A stretch of DNA of 64,000 nucleotides, from NCBI GenBank assembly GCA_037952775.1, contig JBANAY010000003.1, forward strand, positions 30,752,001-30,816,000. The letters are read 5' to 3'. The stretch is from Clonostachys chloroleuca. Its lineage: Eukaryota; Ascomycota; Sordariomycetes; Hypocreales; Bionectriaceae. The notes under the pieces are model-generated. The model made no database searches, was not told the origin of the DNA, and worked only from the letters and a program-made list of their open reading frames with translations. A program made the position numbers and the translations under genes. Position 1 is the first letter of the stretch, and every line of letters starts with the position of its first letter. Below are positions 1 through 10,611 of the stretch, one piece after another.

Positions 1-1140
1 TGATGGGAAGGCCGTTGGATTTGAGAATGTAGCCTATCTCCGCCGCAGCAAGGGCCCCAATCATCGTGTGCTGAAGTAGTTAGAAGTCTGACTTGAAATT
101 CCAACAAGAGAGGGCTCACCGCCTCATCCGTGAGTCGACCACAGGCACACACTGGCAGAATAGGATCCTTTCGATGGGTAATCACGTTCACCGTATACAC
201 TGGCATGAAGTGCGAGTCGCCTTTAAATACATATCTAGAAGGCCGGTAAGTATGTAATCTGATTTTCAGAAGATGCGAGCCGGATCCTCTTACCCATGCA
301 TTTCTCCGAAGGGTCCTTCACATGCTGTTTCAGTAACGGAGCAAGTTCCTTCGAAGACAATCTCAGATGTTGATGGCATAAATAGGTCATTGGTCTCACA
401 CTTGACAAGTTCAAGAGGTGAATCGACCATGGAGCCGATATACTCAGCCTCGGTAAGACCATCAGGGAGCGGCATACTTGCTGCCATGATTGCTGCTGGC
501 GGAACACCAAAGGTCAATGCAAATGGCATATCTTGACCCAATTCCTTCCACATGCGATGAATAACAGAGATGTGCTGCGGTGGCATGACAAGCCCAACAA
601 GATGGTTCTTGTCATGGACCATGGCTCGGGCGACAGACCAATCAGTCCACTTTCCGATCGGCGATCGGACAATAAACATTCCATAAGTTTGGACATATTT
701 ACCTCCATCGGCTCGGTGAAGTGTTGGGGACGGGAGCTAATAAGATCGAACTGGTCAGACGTAAGTCGGAACTCCTTGCACGGACCTGTTTCGACAATCT
801 TGGGAGAAATGGGAGGCGTAGTTTTGGCAGACACCATCTTGTCAAGTATCTCCTTCATTGATGCCGTTGGTGGAAGGTTGAGATGTCGAGCCAATCTTCC
901 GTATCGATGCCTCGGATCAGACCTGAGGGAGTTTGGAGCACCTAAGATTCTCCAAAGGCCATTCTCATTCTGCCCCTTGAGATTATTGAATAAGGGTGCC
1001 CTTTCGTCGCTCTCGACAACCTTGCGGATGATTGCGCTAACTTCGAGGTTCGGCTCACACTCTTCATTGATCTCAACGAGGTCGCCGTCATCTTTGGGAG
1101 CCTGGAAGAATGCTCGAAATTCCATGTGGGCGAGGGCCAT
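1..1140 (-). pseudogene. UbiD/Fdc1-like phenylacrylate decarboxylase, 3' end outside window, one frame break
   Basis: Reads as the N-terminal and central part of a fungal Fdc1 (UbiD family), which decarboxylates cinnamic, ferulic or sorbic acids using prenylated FMN. The start [13 protein letters not shown] is at 1140. The UbiD hallmarks are present: VARAMV (the Arg of the active site) and SEIVFEGT, which keeps both catalytic Glu of the family. Two ordinary introns are visible, 235-293 (donor GTAAGAGG) and 71-119 (donor GTGAGC, acceptor TTCAG); the gene runs off the left edge at an AAAEIG motif. Between LISSRPQ and [12 protein letters not shown] (about 715-735) the frame changes with no plausible intron, next to a CCCC run, so as written the enzyme is broken. 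It is divergent from the UbiX gene at 1643, the classical pairing of enzyme and cofactor maker. Family certain; pseudogene status depends on the indel being real. Confidence 0.85.
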
Positions 1141-1642
1141 GTTGTTTTAGAAAGGGAGTAGATTTGAATTTGTGTTTATCAAGCAAAGTTGTATGCTTGC
1201 TACGATCAGACTTCAGGCATGCAGAATAGCCAGTCTTATACATCTGAATCACGGCATCTCGGATCCGAGGCTTGTAATTCAATAATCTTTTATGGCACAA
1301 AAGTGGTCTGAATCACGTACCCAGTTTGCTCCGAGCAAGCCTCAGCGGCATTATTCGAACGAGGCGGCACATCTCGCGGGCCTCGATGACTTCGGAGAGC
1401 TCGGAATATTCGCATTGGCCACACGGAGAACGTCATCGAGCAAACTCGGCACAGAAAATTCCGCCTCATTGTTCGACATTTATATTTGAAGAGAAAAGAC
1501 ATATAATCTCGCTTTTGTGGACAATGTACACTGGATGTCGAACACTGCGAATCTAAGAATTTCTTAAGCCCAACATCTAGGCCTCGCTCCTCGGCCCTCT
1601 CTTACATCTACCAAGATCCAGCTGGACAATTTGAAAATAGGA
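1141..1642. promoter_or_regulatory. Shared divergent intergenic region of the UbiD/UbiX pair
   Basis: About 500 bp separate the two head-to-head start codons. The divergent layout suggests a shared promoter region for co-induction, but I could not identify a specific operator. Short open frames here look like chance. Confidence 0.4.
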
Positions 1643-2248
1643 ATGGCCAATCGCCGGAAAAGAATCATTGTGGCACTTACCGGGGCCACCGGTGCTGCGA
1701 TTGGAATCCAGATCCTTCAAGTTCTCCGACGGCTCAACGTCGAGACGCACCTGATCATCAGCAAATGAGCGGCAGAAACAATAAAATATGAGACTGATTA
1801 CACCCCCTCGACACTACGAGCACTGGTAGACCATTCTTGCAACTCAAGCGACCTAGTCGCACCGATTGCAAGTGGCAGCTATCGAGTGGACGGAATGATC
1901 GTCGCTCCCTGCTCCGTCAAGACGCTTGCTGCCGTCAATGCGGGTATCTGCGACGACCTCATAACACGGGCGGCAGACGTGTGCCTGAAAGAGCTCCGAA
2001 GGCTGGTGTTATCGGTACGGGAGACACCATTCATTGAGATTCACTTGCGGAATATGCTAGACGTGACGCGCGCAGGGGCCATCATTGCACCGCCTGTTTC
2101 TGGATTTTACACTAGACCAGGATCTGTTGAGGATGTTTTGGATCAAATAGTCGGAAGATTGCTTGATTTATTTGACCTAGAGGCTGGGAATTTTGAGAGA
2201 TGGGAGGGTATGCATACGCATGCCTCTACCAATGGAAATCATAAATAA
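1643..2248 (+). pseudogene. UbiX/Pad1-like flavin prenyltransferase with premature stop
   Basis: A 201-codon frame with the features of fungal Pad1/UbiX, which makes the prenylated FMN needed by UbiD decarboxylases. It opens MANRRKRIIVALTGATGAA (the glycine-rich FMN-binding start) and later shows IVAPCSVKTLAAVNAGICDD and VRETPF. Codon 42, at 1766-1768, is TGA where the family has Trp in a SKWAxxT-like context, so translation would stop after 41 residues; a TGG-to-TGA change explains it. No further frame break follows and the full length fits the family (about 200 aa). A downstream ATG at 1886 could at best give a C-terminal fragment without the FMN-binding start. Because this is a substitution, not a homopolymer indel, loss of function is credible. 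Confidence 0.88.
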
Positions 2249-2584
2249 TGAGTAGTTTCCTTGTTGATTACGACAAGAGCGGCTTCGATTTGGCAGCAGC
2301 AGCAAATTAATCATGAAAACTGATTCAACTAAGCAGACAGATAAAAGAAAGTTATGCACAATCCATGTATAGTTGATAGTGTTCATACTCTAACTGGCCA
2401 AAGTAACAAATGATGTTGTTGTCATCACAACTAGCTCTTCTTTAGAATCCAAAGGATGTCTGTTGAAGAGAACTTGGCATTTCTCCTTCGTAGCTTCCAG
2501 ACTGAAAGCATTCTGATCAGTCACTGATTCTCATGCAGAACCGAACATCAAAATGCAAAAACAATGCGCTGAAAGAGCAAAAAT
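2249..2584. other. Intergenic, no gene seen
   Basis: Between the UbiX relic and the tRNA. I see no coding signal or repeat. Confidence 0.5.
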
Positions 2585-2665
2585 GCGTAATCTGGGAATC
2601 GAACCCAGGGCTCCCCGACGCTGCTCGGATGGCAACGGAGAATTTTACCACTAAACCAATTACGC
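2585..2665 (-). tRNA. tRNA-Gly (anticodon GCC) with an 11-nt intron
   Basis: On the minus strand the acceptor arms GCGTAAT and ATTACGC pair over 7 bp. The D-arm region carries the A box TGGTTTAGTGG, and the T-arm GGGTTCGATTCCC contains the B box. The anticodon stem CTCCG pairs with CGGGG only if about 11 nt (TCCGAGCAGCG) are removed just 3' of the anticodon loop TTGCCA, the canonical place for a tRNA intron; then the variable loop is AGCC and the mature length is 70 nt. A run of five T immediately downstream on the minus strand fits a Pol III terminator. Confidence 0.93.
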
Positions 2666-3061
2666 TTGTTGATGACTTCCTGGATCTTGATTTGGTTGTT
2701 GACGTGTCAAGATGGTGGATGACGGTTTTGCTCTCTCACCCTGCACTCACTTCGATGATGCTTCGTGAGTACTTCTGGAGGAATGGTATTGCCACTAAGT
2801 CATGAAGGATAAAAATGCAATCTCAAATTGATGTCCGAACGAACTGGTAAAAAGAATAATTCTACCCCTGACGTATTCCATCCAATTCCCTGCTACTCTC
2901 TACTGCTCTAAACAGTTTATCATTTCACTTTATCCCGCTGTCCCTTGAACCTCTTCTAAACTATAATATTCGACCATCTATTATTATCCCAGCGCATGAT
3001 GGAGTCAAGCAAACCTCAAACCGACTCTACCCTCAATACTATGCTGGAGCAGATGATTAAA
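2666..3061. other. Intergenic, no gene seen
   Basis: Spacer between the tRNA 5' side and the 3' end of the MFS gene. No coding signal. Confidence 0.5.
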
Positions 3062-3083
3062 TCAGCTCTCGGCAAACTTAGAC

Positions 3084-4856
3084 TTAGCTCGTAATTTCTT
3101 TCCGAAGGCGTAAATGGCGACTGTCCCGAAAATGCCCAACCACGCTCAGACCCGCAAGGACAGTTACGCCCCTATCCACACCAAGATTGATAAAGAGGGG
3201 CCTGGCGAAGACAACGGCACCGCCGGCAACCCCCGATCTCCAGATACTGTTTCCCGCGAAAAGAGAGGCGGTATATTTGGGGTAAGAGAATGGGATGTAG
3301 ATGAACAGAGACTGCATAACCCAGAAATGTCCAATGACGAATATGATGACGCCAACCAACGGCACTGCCCAATGGATGCTGGATCTGGACGTCCACGCGA
3401 AGATGAACAAGCCGATTGGTAGCAGTACAGACCCAACAATGGCTGGCACCAGACGATGCTCTTGCTCACGGAACCCATTCTTGATATTGTCAGGTACCAT
3501 ATAGTACTTGAGGTACGCAAAGTAAGCCGTGATACCAATGATAATGCCTATAAAGCAGGACAAGAAAGTAAGGCCAGTCTGTCCGAGGCCAAATCCGTAG
3601 AACACCGGGAACACAAGAGGGAATACCTCGAAAAATGTGTAAAAGACGCCATAAAAGTACCCTGTGTATAGGTTGACGAAGAAAATGGACGGGTCCTTGA
3701 GCATAATCTCCATTGGTCTGACGAGCGCCGAGAAGACAATATCAGAAGCCTTCATATGTCGTTGGTCGATCTCGCTTTGGGACTGAAGTCGTTCGTTCCC
3801 AGTCAGCTTCCGTAATCGTCGTGCACGTCTCAAGAGAATTGTGGCTGAGGACGTCTCTGGCATGAATAGCAGCAGCAAGACTAGAGCCGGCGAGGCCATC
3901 CAGACAATCTCCCACATTGGCCATCTCCACCCCTTGTACTGTGCAGCGAAACCTCCAATGATGGGCCCAAATGCAGGGCCAGCCCACGCTGAAAACACCC
4001 ACCAGGAGAGTCCATATGGAATGTAGATCAATGGGAACATATCGCCAATGGTTGCACCCCCATTTGCTAGGGCCGGGCTACCAAAGAAGCCGAGGAAAAA
4101 TCGCAATGCTAAGAGGGCGCCGAAACTGTTCACGACAGCTTCAGGAAATGAAAGGATCCAAAACACAATAAACGTCAGGTAATACACAGGATTGCGGCCA
4201 ATTACAGGGATCTCGGATAGAGGGGCAAAAAGGAGATCACCAACGCCGTATGCCAGAACATACAAAGCCAACCCGAGCGTGGAGGCCACAGCACTGACAT
4301 GGAACTCCTCCCGTATACCTTCGACTGCAGTGGCATATATTGGGCCAGCACAATAGACAACCCAGGTATAGAGACAGAGGACGAACGTGACAAAATACTT
4401 CTTTGAGCGAGACCAATTTTGGGGATTGGCTGGATCATCAGTGGTGTACCAATCAACAAGAATTATGCCATCTGCTGTCTTTTGGGGCTCGATCGGAAGC
4501 GATTTGGTCTTCTCAAGTTGGGCATCGCGCTCGGCTTGCATTCTCTCGCTGCTGTATGGCACGGTGTGGTGGCTTCGGACAGTTTCTATTCGATGAAAAT
4601 TTTCCTCGTCACCACCACCTGGGTGAATGAATTGGGTATTTTCCACTGGATGTTGATCCGTATCGCCAGCAGGGGTACTGTCGTTGTCGTTCAGTGCACT
4701 CTTCTCGCATGGTTTTTCGCTTTTCTTGAGGCTCTGAAGGTATTGGGGCGGGATCTCAAATCCAAGTTTTTCTTCAGAATACTGGAGGATTTTGTTCCGT
4801 GAGATGAGGCGTATTGCTTGCCCGAGAGGCGTCTCCCGGATCAAGTCGAGCATCAT
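3084..4856 (-). CDS. MFS multidrug transporter (DHA1, Flr1/Mdr1-like), C-terminal frame slip
   Basis: An uninterrupted 590-residue frame for a 12-TM major facilitator of the drug:H+ antiporter-1 group. The N-terminus (MMLDLIRETPLGQAIR, then GFEIPPQYL) is typical of fungal Flr1/CaMdr1-like proteins, followed by a polar region of about 110 residues, the conserved DWYTTDDPANPQNWS entry motif near residue 135, and membrane segments to the end. The family role is efflux of xenobiotics across the plasma membrane; the substrate is unknown. The last residues, HFRDSRHLRLRKEITS, do not fit the family: removing one C from the GGGC at about 3130 restores a family-like tail (IFGTVAIYAFGKKLR) ending at 3062. 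So either the last 20 residues are altered in this strain or one base is wrong in the assembly. No intron is needed. Confidence 0.9.
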   Translation of the reverse strand: MMLDLIRETPLGQAIRLISRNKILQYSEEKLGFEIPPQYLQSLKKSEKPCEKSALNDNDSTPAGDTDQHPVENTQFIHPGGGDEENFHRIETVRSHHTVPYSSERMQAERDAQLEKTKSLPIEPQKTADGIILVDWYTTDDPANPQNWSRSKKYFVTFVLCLYTWVVYCAGPIYATAVEGIREEFHVSAVASTLGLALYVLAYGVGDLLFAPLSEIPVIGRNPVYYLTFIVFWILSFPEAVVNSFGALLALRFFLGFFGSPALANGGATIGDMFPLIYIPYGLSWWVFSAWAGPAFGPIIGGFAAQYKGWRWPMWEIVWMASPALVLLLLFMPETSSATILLRRARRLRKLTGNERLQSQSEIDQRHMKASDIVFSALVRPMEIMLKDPSIFFVNLYTGYFYGVFYTFFEVFPLVFPVFYGFGLGQTGLTFLSCFIGIIIGITAYFAYLKYYMVPDNIKNGFREQEHRLVPAIVGSVLLPIGLFIFAWTSRSSIHWAVPLVGVIIFVIGHFWVMQSLFIYIPFSYPKYTASLFAGNSIWRSGVAGGAVVFARPLFINLGVDRGVTVLAGLSVVGHFRDSRHLRLRKEITS

Positions 4857-5788
4857 GGGGTTGGGGGAGGAATAATAGAAAGGTTTAACGTTTGGCAGTT
4901 CAAAAGAGAGGGTGATATCTCGTTATGTGAAGTGTCTGGTTATTAGCTATGAAACAGTTTCGTATTTGGAAACGGTCGATGTATATATATATCTATAGGT
5001 CCCAATTATGACACTCCTGGCACGATTGATGACAAAACATACGGACAGTGTTTTCTCCTAAATCTCAGTTAACAAACCCTGTTGGCACTTTGATTCCAGG
5101 ATACTATGTAAAATGACCGCCATGGACTGGGATTCAAATTGTTTGAAATAAGCAACTGAGATAAAGCCAAAGCTGTCTAACTCAAGAGGACATTTCAGAT
5201 GGGAATCAATTTTCCATTCTGGGAGTAGCGCGAAATTTCTGACCAAGAAATCATCATGAAGACCTGCTTCCGTGATTTGTCAAAACTTTGGTCGTTCCGT
5301 TATTCCGCATCTCCACCCCAACGCAGAGAAGACGGAGGATGATCCCATTCGTAAGCAAATTATATGTTCCATGGTGTCCTTTGGAATGTCCATATATAAA
5401 GTTCTGGTAAATTCTCCGTGACTTGTTCCTTGTTGAAATGTGACTAGTCCTCCCAGACCATAGGTATGGCCATCTGAAAGCCAATGTCCTCCGCCTCGTC
5501 CTCCATGAACATACCTAATTGATCAACGTAACGCAAGCTTGTTCTAATCAAAACGCGAGACAACCCATTCCTACATCGCATCCACCGCTCAAGATTCCGA
5601 AATCCGAAACACCACGTGCTCATAATTTGTTGGAAGCCTGCACTAAGAAGAACATCGAAATCCGCGGGCGGAATCACACATAGGCCCGTGCAAGCCGTAA
5701 AGTATATTTTCCTACATCTTGGCATCGAAGTGACGGCTGAATAACTGCTCTAATCGAAGCAACTGTTTAGTTTCTAGATCTTTGGGGC
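4857..5788. other. Mostly intergenic; one unrecognised open stretch
   Basis: Contains a TATA-like run near 4982-4995 upstream of the MFS start. A 93-codon minus-strand frame at 5444-5725 (contains CFGFRNLERW and FMEDEAEDIG) has protein-like composition but no family I know, no clear splice partner and no neighbours in frame; it could be a relic or chance. Confidence 0.35.
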
Positions 5789-6724
5789 TTATTGCTTGAA
5801 CCATTGAGGGAACAGAGTGCGCAGTTCCTCCAAGCTTTTGATCTGATGCTGTGAGGCCTGAACTGGAGGAGTTGGAAAGCCATCCTGGATCAAATGCATT
5901 GCTGTCCATCCAAAATTTTGCGCACCTCGACAATTTAAGTATGAGTCATCTGTGCAAATGTCAGCAGATTGAACAAGAGAGTAGGAAGGACATCAAGGTT
6001 AGGTATTGTCATTCAAGGTAAGCCACTGACCGACAAAATAACAATCCGCGATACTGTCGATACCCGCGTCTTCCATTGCTTCCTGAAATTTTTCTCTTTT
6101 TGGTTTGTGAAGCAATGGAACCCGGGCATAGTCGCAGTATGATAGCCCCTCGAAACAGTCATCGATTTCCAGATGGCGCACAACCCTCTTCACGTATACA
6201 TCATCTGCGTTGCTAAACAACCACAGCCGAACCTTGGACCTGTCAATGTCCTGCAACAGTTGTCTGAGCTTGGGGTCGGGCTTAAGGAGAGTCTCGATGG
6301 GGAGGCCTTCGTCGATTGTAGAGTTGTAATGTTTTGCGTCAATACTGTGATGACGGACCAGGCCTTCGGGCAGAAAGCCGTACGTTTTGGAGTATTCAGC
6401 GCAAAGTTCGGCGGCCTGTTCCTTATCCAGCCCGATATGACTTCTGATGTAGTTATAGATTCCTTCCCATGCCTCCTCCTGGACTCCACTATCTACTCGT
6501 AATTCAGATGAGCCTATGTCTGTTTGCCAGTAATGAGTGAGCTCTCTAGCACTTACCTTGAGGGTACAGGCAATTGTCAACGTCACTTTGAGAAATGTTA
6601 ACTGGGGATTTCCAAGAATGGGCTGTCGGATATGAGTAACGTACAAGAATAACACCGGTTTGGTAGGATTCCCCTTCTCAATTAGCGCCGCTGGCGATTG
6701 CCCGGGTTCCTCAGAGAATGCCAT
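5789..6724 (-). CDS. Sdt1/Phm8-like pyrimidine/nucleotide 5'-nucleotidase (HAD superfamily)
   Basis: Four exons: 6645-6724, 6557-6585, 6031-6513 and 5789-5949, separated by introns 6586-6644, 6514-6556 and 5950-6030, all GT-AG. Spliced, the HAD nucleophile motif becomes FFDVDNCLYPQ (split over exons 1 and 2), followed by a helical cap, motif II LWLFSNA, the segment CFEGLSYCDYA, the motif III lysine in HKPKREKF, and the acidic motif IV FVDDSYLNC formed across the last junction. Yeast Sdt1 and Phm8 dephosphorylate UMP/CMP or lysophosphatidate; a soluble nucleotide phosphatase is the best call. The start MAFSEEPGQSP at 6724 is chosen because 14 codons upstream look like leader sequence. The protein ends LRTLFPQWFKQ at 5789. 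Exon 2 is only 29 nt and holds most of the catalytic motif. Confidence 0.88.
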
Positions 6725-7716
6725 GCCGATCAGCGTACAAGTTAATATCGCTGGGGTCGCAATCAAGCAACAAAAGAAGTGTGGGCCAAATTGAGACCAG
6801 GAGGAGCCTGGAAACTGGCGCTCAGTAACGTGAAGTGTCTCCGACGAACAGTGGAACGGGAAGATATATATCTCTCATGTGAAGGGAATGTCAGACGATC
6901 TGGGGCATGTTAGGATCCTCCCTGCCTTAAGTAGCATCACGCGGATGCCATTAGGTCAGCATGCTTACTAAATAGCGGCCCTGTCCCTAATAACGCTAGT
7001 AATAACTCGTAATATACATTAAAGATTGTGGTGCGCCTCAGTGTTCTATTTGTTCAGTCAAATCACCTACTGCCAGCCTGCCAGTTAGTAATGAATGGAC
7101 AGAAGAGCGCAATGCCGATCTGAGTTCAGCAGGATGGTGTGTGAGGCAGTGTCAGTCTTGAAGTCTTGTAGGTTCAGCAGATATATTATTACCATTAAAG
7201 ATTAAAGTAAAGTTATAACTAGATAGAAGCCAAAGCCAACCCTAAACTTATGTTTTGAATATTAACCATTGTAACTACTAAGCTAGAAAGGGTTTATGGA
7301 TATAAAACTAACCAAATCTTTCTTCAAGAATATTCTGCTGAGACATTAGATCTAGCATCTGCTAGTACGATCTTTTACTGTGTGAGTTAAGTAACTCAAA
7401 CTTTTATATACTATGGCTTTGTTTTGGGCTAGTTGAATGGCTGGTATAAAGAGGAGCGAGATTGCGGGTGCGGGCGCAGCATGAATGGGTCACACAAAGC
7501 TGTCCTAACATTTGTTTCACACCAAGAACATTACGCGAAATGTTGAGCAAGATCTTCATTGCCTAGAGATCCTCGAGAACCGCATCATATAGCTTTAGTA
7601 GGTTCGTTATAGATATCTTGCTCAGATTCCCTTTCCCCCTACAGACACGAATTTATTGCCACTTAAACAAGTTCCAACTGCTACCAGCAAACCTTGTGTC
7701 TATATAGCAAGGCTTA
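6725..7716. other. Intergenic, AT-leaning, no gene seen
   Basis: Upstream of the nucleotidase and downstream of the small secreted gene. I found no convincing coding stretch. Confidence 0.5.
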
Positions 7717-7944
7717 TTAAACCCTCTGACAAATGCCCCCAGGTGAGCAATAGGTTCCAGGACAGCAGTAGTGAGACGGGATCTAGGTCGCGAGTCAATA
7801 TCTGCCCGGCCTAACTATCTCAACGACTATGGCTATACTTACTAAAGGCGTACGAGTACAGGCCTGATTCAGCCTGCGGCAATTTTGCGCAAGCCCCTCT
7901 CCAGCGAAGACGGCCAGAATAGTAAGGACAATAGCTGCCTTCAT
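7717..7944 (-). CDS. Small secreted six-cysteine protein, knottin-like (55 aa, two exons)
   Basis: Exon 1 (7843-7944) encodes MKAAIVLTILAVFAGEGLAQ, a clear signal peptide, then NCRRLNQACTRTPL. Donor GTAAGT and acceptor CCTAG bound a 60-nt intron (7783-7842) that joins exactly between codons. Exon 2 (7717-7782) encodes IPSHYCCPGTYCSPGGICQRV and the stop. The mature peptide of about 35 residues has cysteines in the order C-x6-C-x8-C-C-x4-C-x5-C, the C..C..CC..C..C pattern of inhibitor-cystine-knot peptides. A TATATAAAG box lies about 140 bp upstream (near 8085-8097, minus strand). Such secreted peptides serve as effectors, antimicrobials or signals; no function can be assigned here. Confidence rests on the coincidence of signal peptide, splice sites, phase and cysteine pattern. 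Confidence 0.78.
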
Positions 7945-9810
7945 TTTGGTGGTAGGTGTTCAGCGGCGAGTATGTCAGGCAATCGATGATTGAAATAAGT
8001 TGTTGGAAATGCAGCAGTTTAGAGGGATGTAAGTTGTAAGATGCACGAATAATCTAAATTCTGAAAAGGCATCCTGTCGTGCTTTATATACTTTTTAGAA
8101 ACCCGAGCCAGGACTGATTTCTTACTTCTTGCTCGTGCGGTATTTGTCTCTCATTCACATGTATGTCTCAGGCATCGTCCGATTCTGGACCTTATTGAGG
8201 AAAGCAATAGAACGCTCGGTCCGAGACCATGCATATGTGGCGCTCCTCATGACACAACCGGCATGTAGTTATGCACTTCTCAGGTGAGTAGAAGCCTACG
8301 TACCATGACAAGGGTTCCCCGCCCCGTTCGAAGAACGTTGTCGCACAAATATGATCGCTGCTTATGTTCACATGACCAAAGCTGCACTAGATTGAACAAT
8401 TGGTATGTGGTTTCAAAGTCAACCGTTTGAGGTAGTTGTTGATGAGCCATGAAGAACGTCAATATTAGTACGGCCTATGTATCCTTGCCCAATATCGATG
8501 GTTTTATGCTAAAAATAAGTGTCCGAAGATGCCTACTCGCTTCTTGCCCCAAAAGCAACGTAGTAGTGATATGGGGAAGGTGTTGAATACGAATTACGAT
8601 TTCAGCTGAGAGAGGCGTTCAAAAGGTTCCGTAGGATTCGAAGCAAGACATTCTATGAAGTAAGAGTGCGCCTCTCCCCCATTTCATTGGGAGGGGGACA
8701 CAGCTTTGCGGGGCCAGCGGCATCACCATCTACCCGCCCGAGACACCCTGGTGGCAATCGTCGGCAGACCATGACAAAGAGGCAGTGCTTGGCGCTCTTG
8801 GCTGCTTTATAACGGGGCGTTGGAGCCTGGGCTGAACTACGTTGTGGGGAGGGCTGCGTGTACGCCAGAATCTAGACCCGGAGGTCTCCAATAATGTGGT
8901 GGGTTGCAAGTCTATGGGAATCCTGTATTGCCCACTTAACAGGAAGGTTCGTGCCCAACTGATTCAGATTTACTTCAGCCAATGAGCATCTATATCATCT
9001 TGGCTTTTTAACCAATATCCATGGATGATTGGCCCATTTCTTAGCACCTCTGGCCAAAGGAGATACGAACAGAAAGCAAGAAATAGCGGGGAGCAAAACG
9101 CTACTGTGACTCTTTTGACTGATTGTCCTATAAAAATCGTTCCTCATTATTCCCAACGCTCTTCTTGGGCAAGATATGTTAGCTTGCTTTATCTCGGTGA
9201 CCATTCTTTCTATTGGTGTGGAATCGGCCACTTCCTCTAGTGCGTTTTTATAAAAAGGGTGAGACGTTAGAGTGTTAAAAAGGCCTTTGATAGACTGTTT
9301 ATCTATGCCGTCGATTGCGACTCACTCGAATTTTATTCACTAGATTACTTTTACTGGCCGCTCCTTTTGTTTCCCTAGAATTTACTGATAGCGTATCCGG
9401 CTTAAGGATGTGATAATTCTTCAAGATGCTTCAACATCGAGGACTAAAAATAGAACTTTTTCGTGAGCAAATAGTACTTTTGAATGTTGAGAATCCCTCC
9501 ACAAAAATAAGACATAGAGAGAATAAGTCGATTTGATGGCTGACTTTTGGAGCATTCTCCAGCATAACATCAAGGTATAGGGTAAGTTCTTCTTTTTTGA
9601 GAGAGATTTAAAATCCTACCTTAGATAAAGAGCCGAATAGTAAGTAACTTAATTTCACAGGCAGCTTAGATAATATATAGAAGGTTTGTTTGTAATATAG
9701 ATGTATCAATTGAAAGACAAGATAAACACTATCTCAACCCACTGCCGTGACAAAAGGTGGCAATGATGCTCAAATATACAGATACGAAGCTCACGGGTCC
9801 CTCAGTCCTT
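7945..9810. other. Long gene-poor stretch
   Basis: Nearly 1.9 kb without a gene I can support. It holds the promoter of the small cysteine-rich gene (TATA box at about 8085-8097) and AT-rich sequence toward 9250-9750. Short open frames at 8280-8462 and 8995-9240 have no protein-like features. Confidence 0.5.
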
Positions 9811-10611
9811 CTACCAGACGGTGGGGTTGCCGGACTTGAGGTGAGGAAACAAGCTGGTAGTGCCGTTGAGCTTTACCTGGATAGCCTGAGCGAACGCCTT
9901 GGCGCTGAAATCAGCGCCGGCAGCGTCGGTGTGCTTGTGGTCCTGAGGGTAGAATGCGTTGGTTCCAGAGTTGCCGAGCTTCTTGTAGCCCTTGACGACG
10001 GCCTCGTAGTGGTCCACAAAGGTGACTGCAGGGTCGGCCAGCGCGTCACGGGCCGTGACCTGGAACCCAATAAAGCGGTCGTAGCCGGTCTGGAAGCTGC
10101 CGGTGATCCAGAGGTTGTTGGGCGTGTGCGAGCTCAACACCACCGTGGCACCCTTGGCAGTGAACAGCTTGGCGGCCTGGATCACGTAGAAGACAAAGGT
10201 GTACACCTTCTCGCCCGTCTTGCCCGACGTGCACACCTCGGTGCCGGAGCCGCCACACACGGAGCGGCCGTTGTCATCGGCGCCGTTGGGGCTGCCGACG
10301 TCGTTGTGGCCAAACTCAATGACAACAACGTCGCCGGCCTTGACCAGGTTGGCCACCTCGGTAAAGCGGCCCTCGTTGGTGAAGGAGCGCGAAGAGCGGC
10401 CGCCGATGGCCTTGTTGACGACGGGGATGTTGATGTACTTGGAAATGTGCTGGCCCCAGCCGTCGATGACGCCGTTGCCTTTGGCCATGGTACTGTCGCC
10501 GCAGAGGTACAGCGTTGGCGCCAGTTCAGCAACCTCTGCGGGTTCGGCGACGGGAGAGGCGACAGAGAGGGCTCCGAGGCCCAAGACTAGGACGCGGCTG
10601 AAGAACTTCAT
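9811..10611 (-). CDS. Rhamnogalacturonan acetylesterase (CE12, SGNH hydrolase)
   Basis: A 266-aa single-exon secreted esterase. It begins MKFFSRVLVLGLGALSVASP, a signal peptide, then shows the SGNH blocks in order: LYLCGDSTMA (nucleophile Ser in GDS), GRSSRSF (block II Gly region), GHNDVG (block III Asn), and DHKHTD near the C-terminus (Asp and His of the triad). This order and length match fungal rhamnogalacturonan acetylesterases, which remove acetyl groups from pectin rhamnogalacturonan I outside the cell. The frame extends upstream to 10782, but only the Met at 10611 gives a signal peptide. The gene is GC-rich relative to its surroundings, so long antisense frames exist that I regard as shadows. 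Confidence 0.95.
   Translation of the reverse strand: MKFFSRVLVLGLGALSVASPVAEPAEVAELAPTLYLCGDSTMAKGNGVIDGWGQHISKYINIPVVNKAIGGRSSRSFTNEGRFTEVANLVKAGDVVVIEFGHNDVGSPNGADDNGRSVCGGSGTEVCTSGKTGEKVYTFVFYVIQAAKLFTAKGATVVLSSHTPNNLWITGSFQTGYDRFIGFQVTARDALADPAVTFVDHYEAVVKGYKKLGNSGTNAFYPQDHKHTDAAGADFSAKAFAQAIQVKLNGTTSLFPHLKSGNPTVW

Noticed and set aside
2533..2805. 90-codon open frame on the plus strand
   Set aside because: Runs antisense through the tRNA-Gly gene; no protein features.
5444..5725. 93-codon minus-strand frame downstream of the nucleotidase
   Set aside because: Not joined by splicing to the nucleotidase, which has its own stop at 5789; unrecognised and lacking other support.
9757..10590. 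Long plus-strand open frame (277 codons)
   Set aside because: Antisense shadow of the GC-rich CE12 esterase gene; low-complexity Ala/Gly/Val composition.
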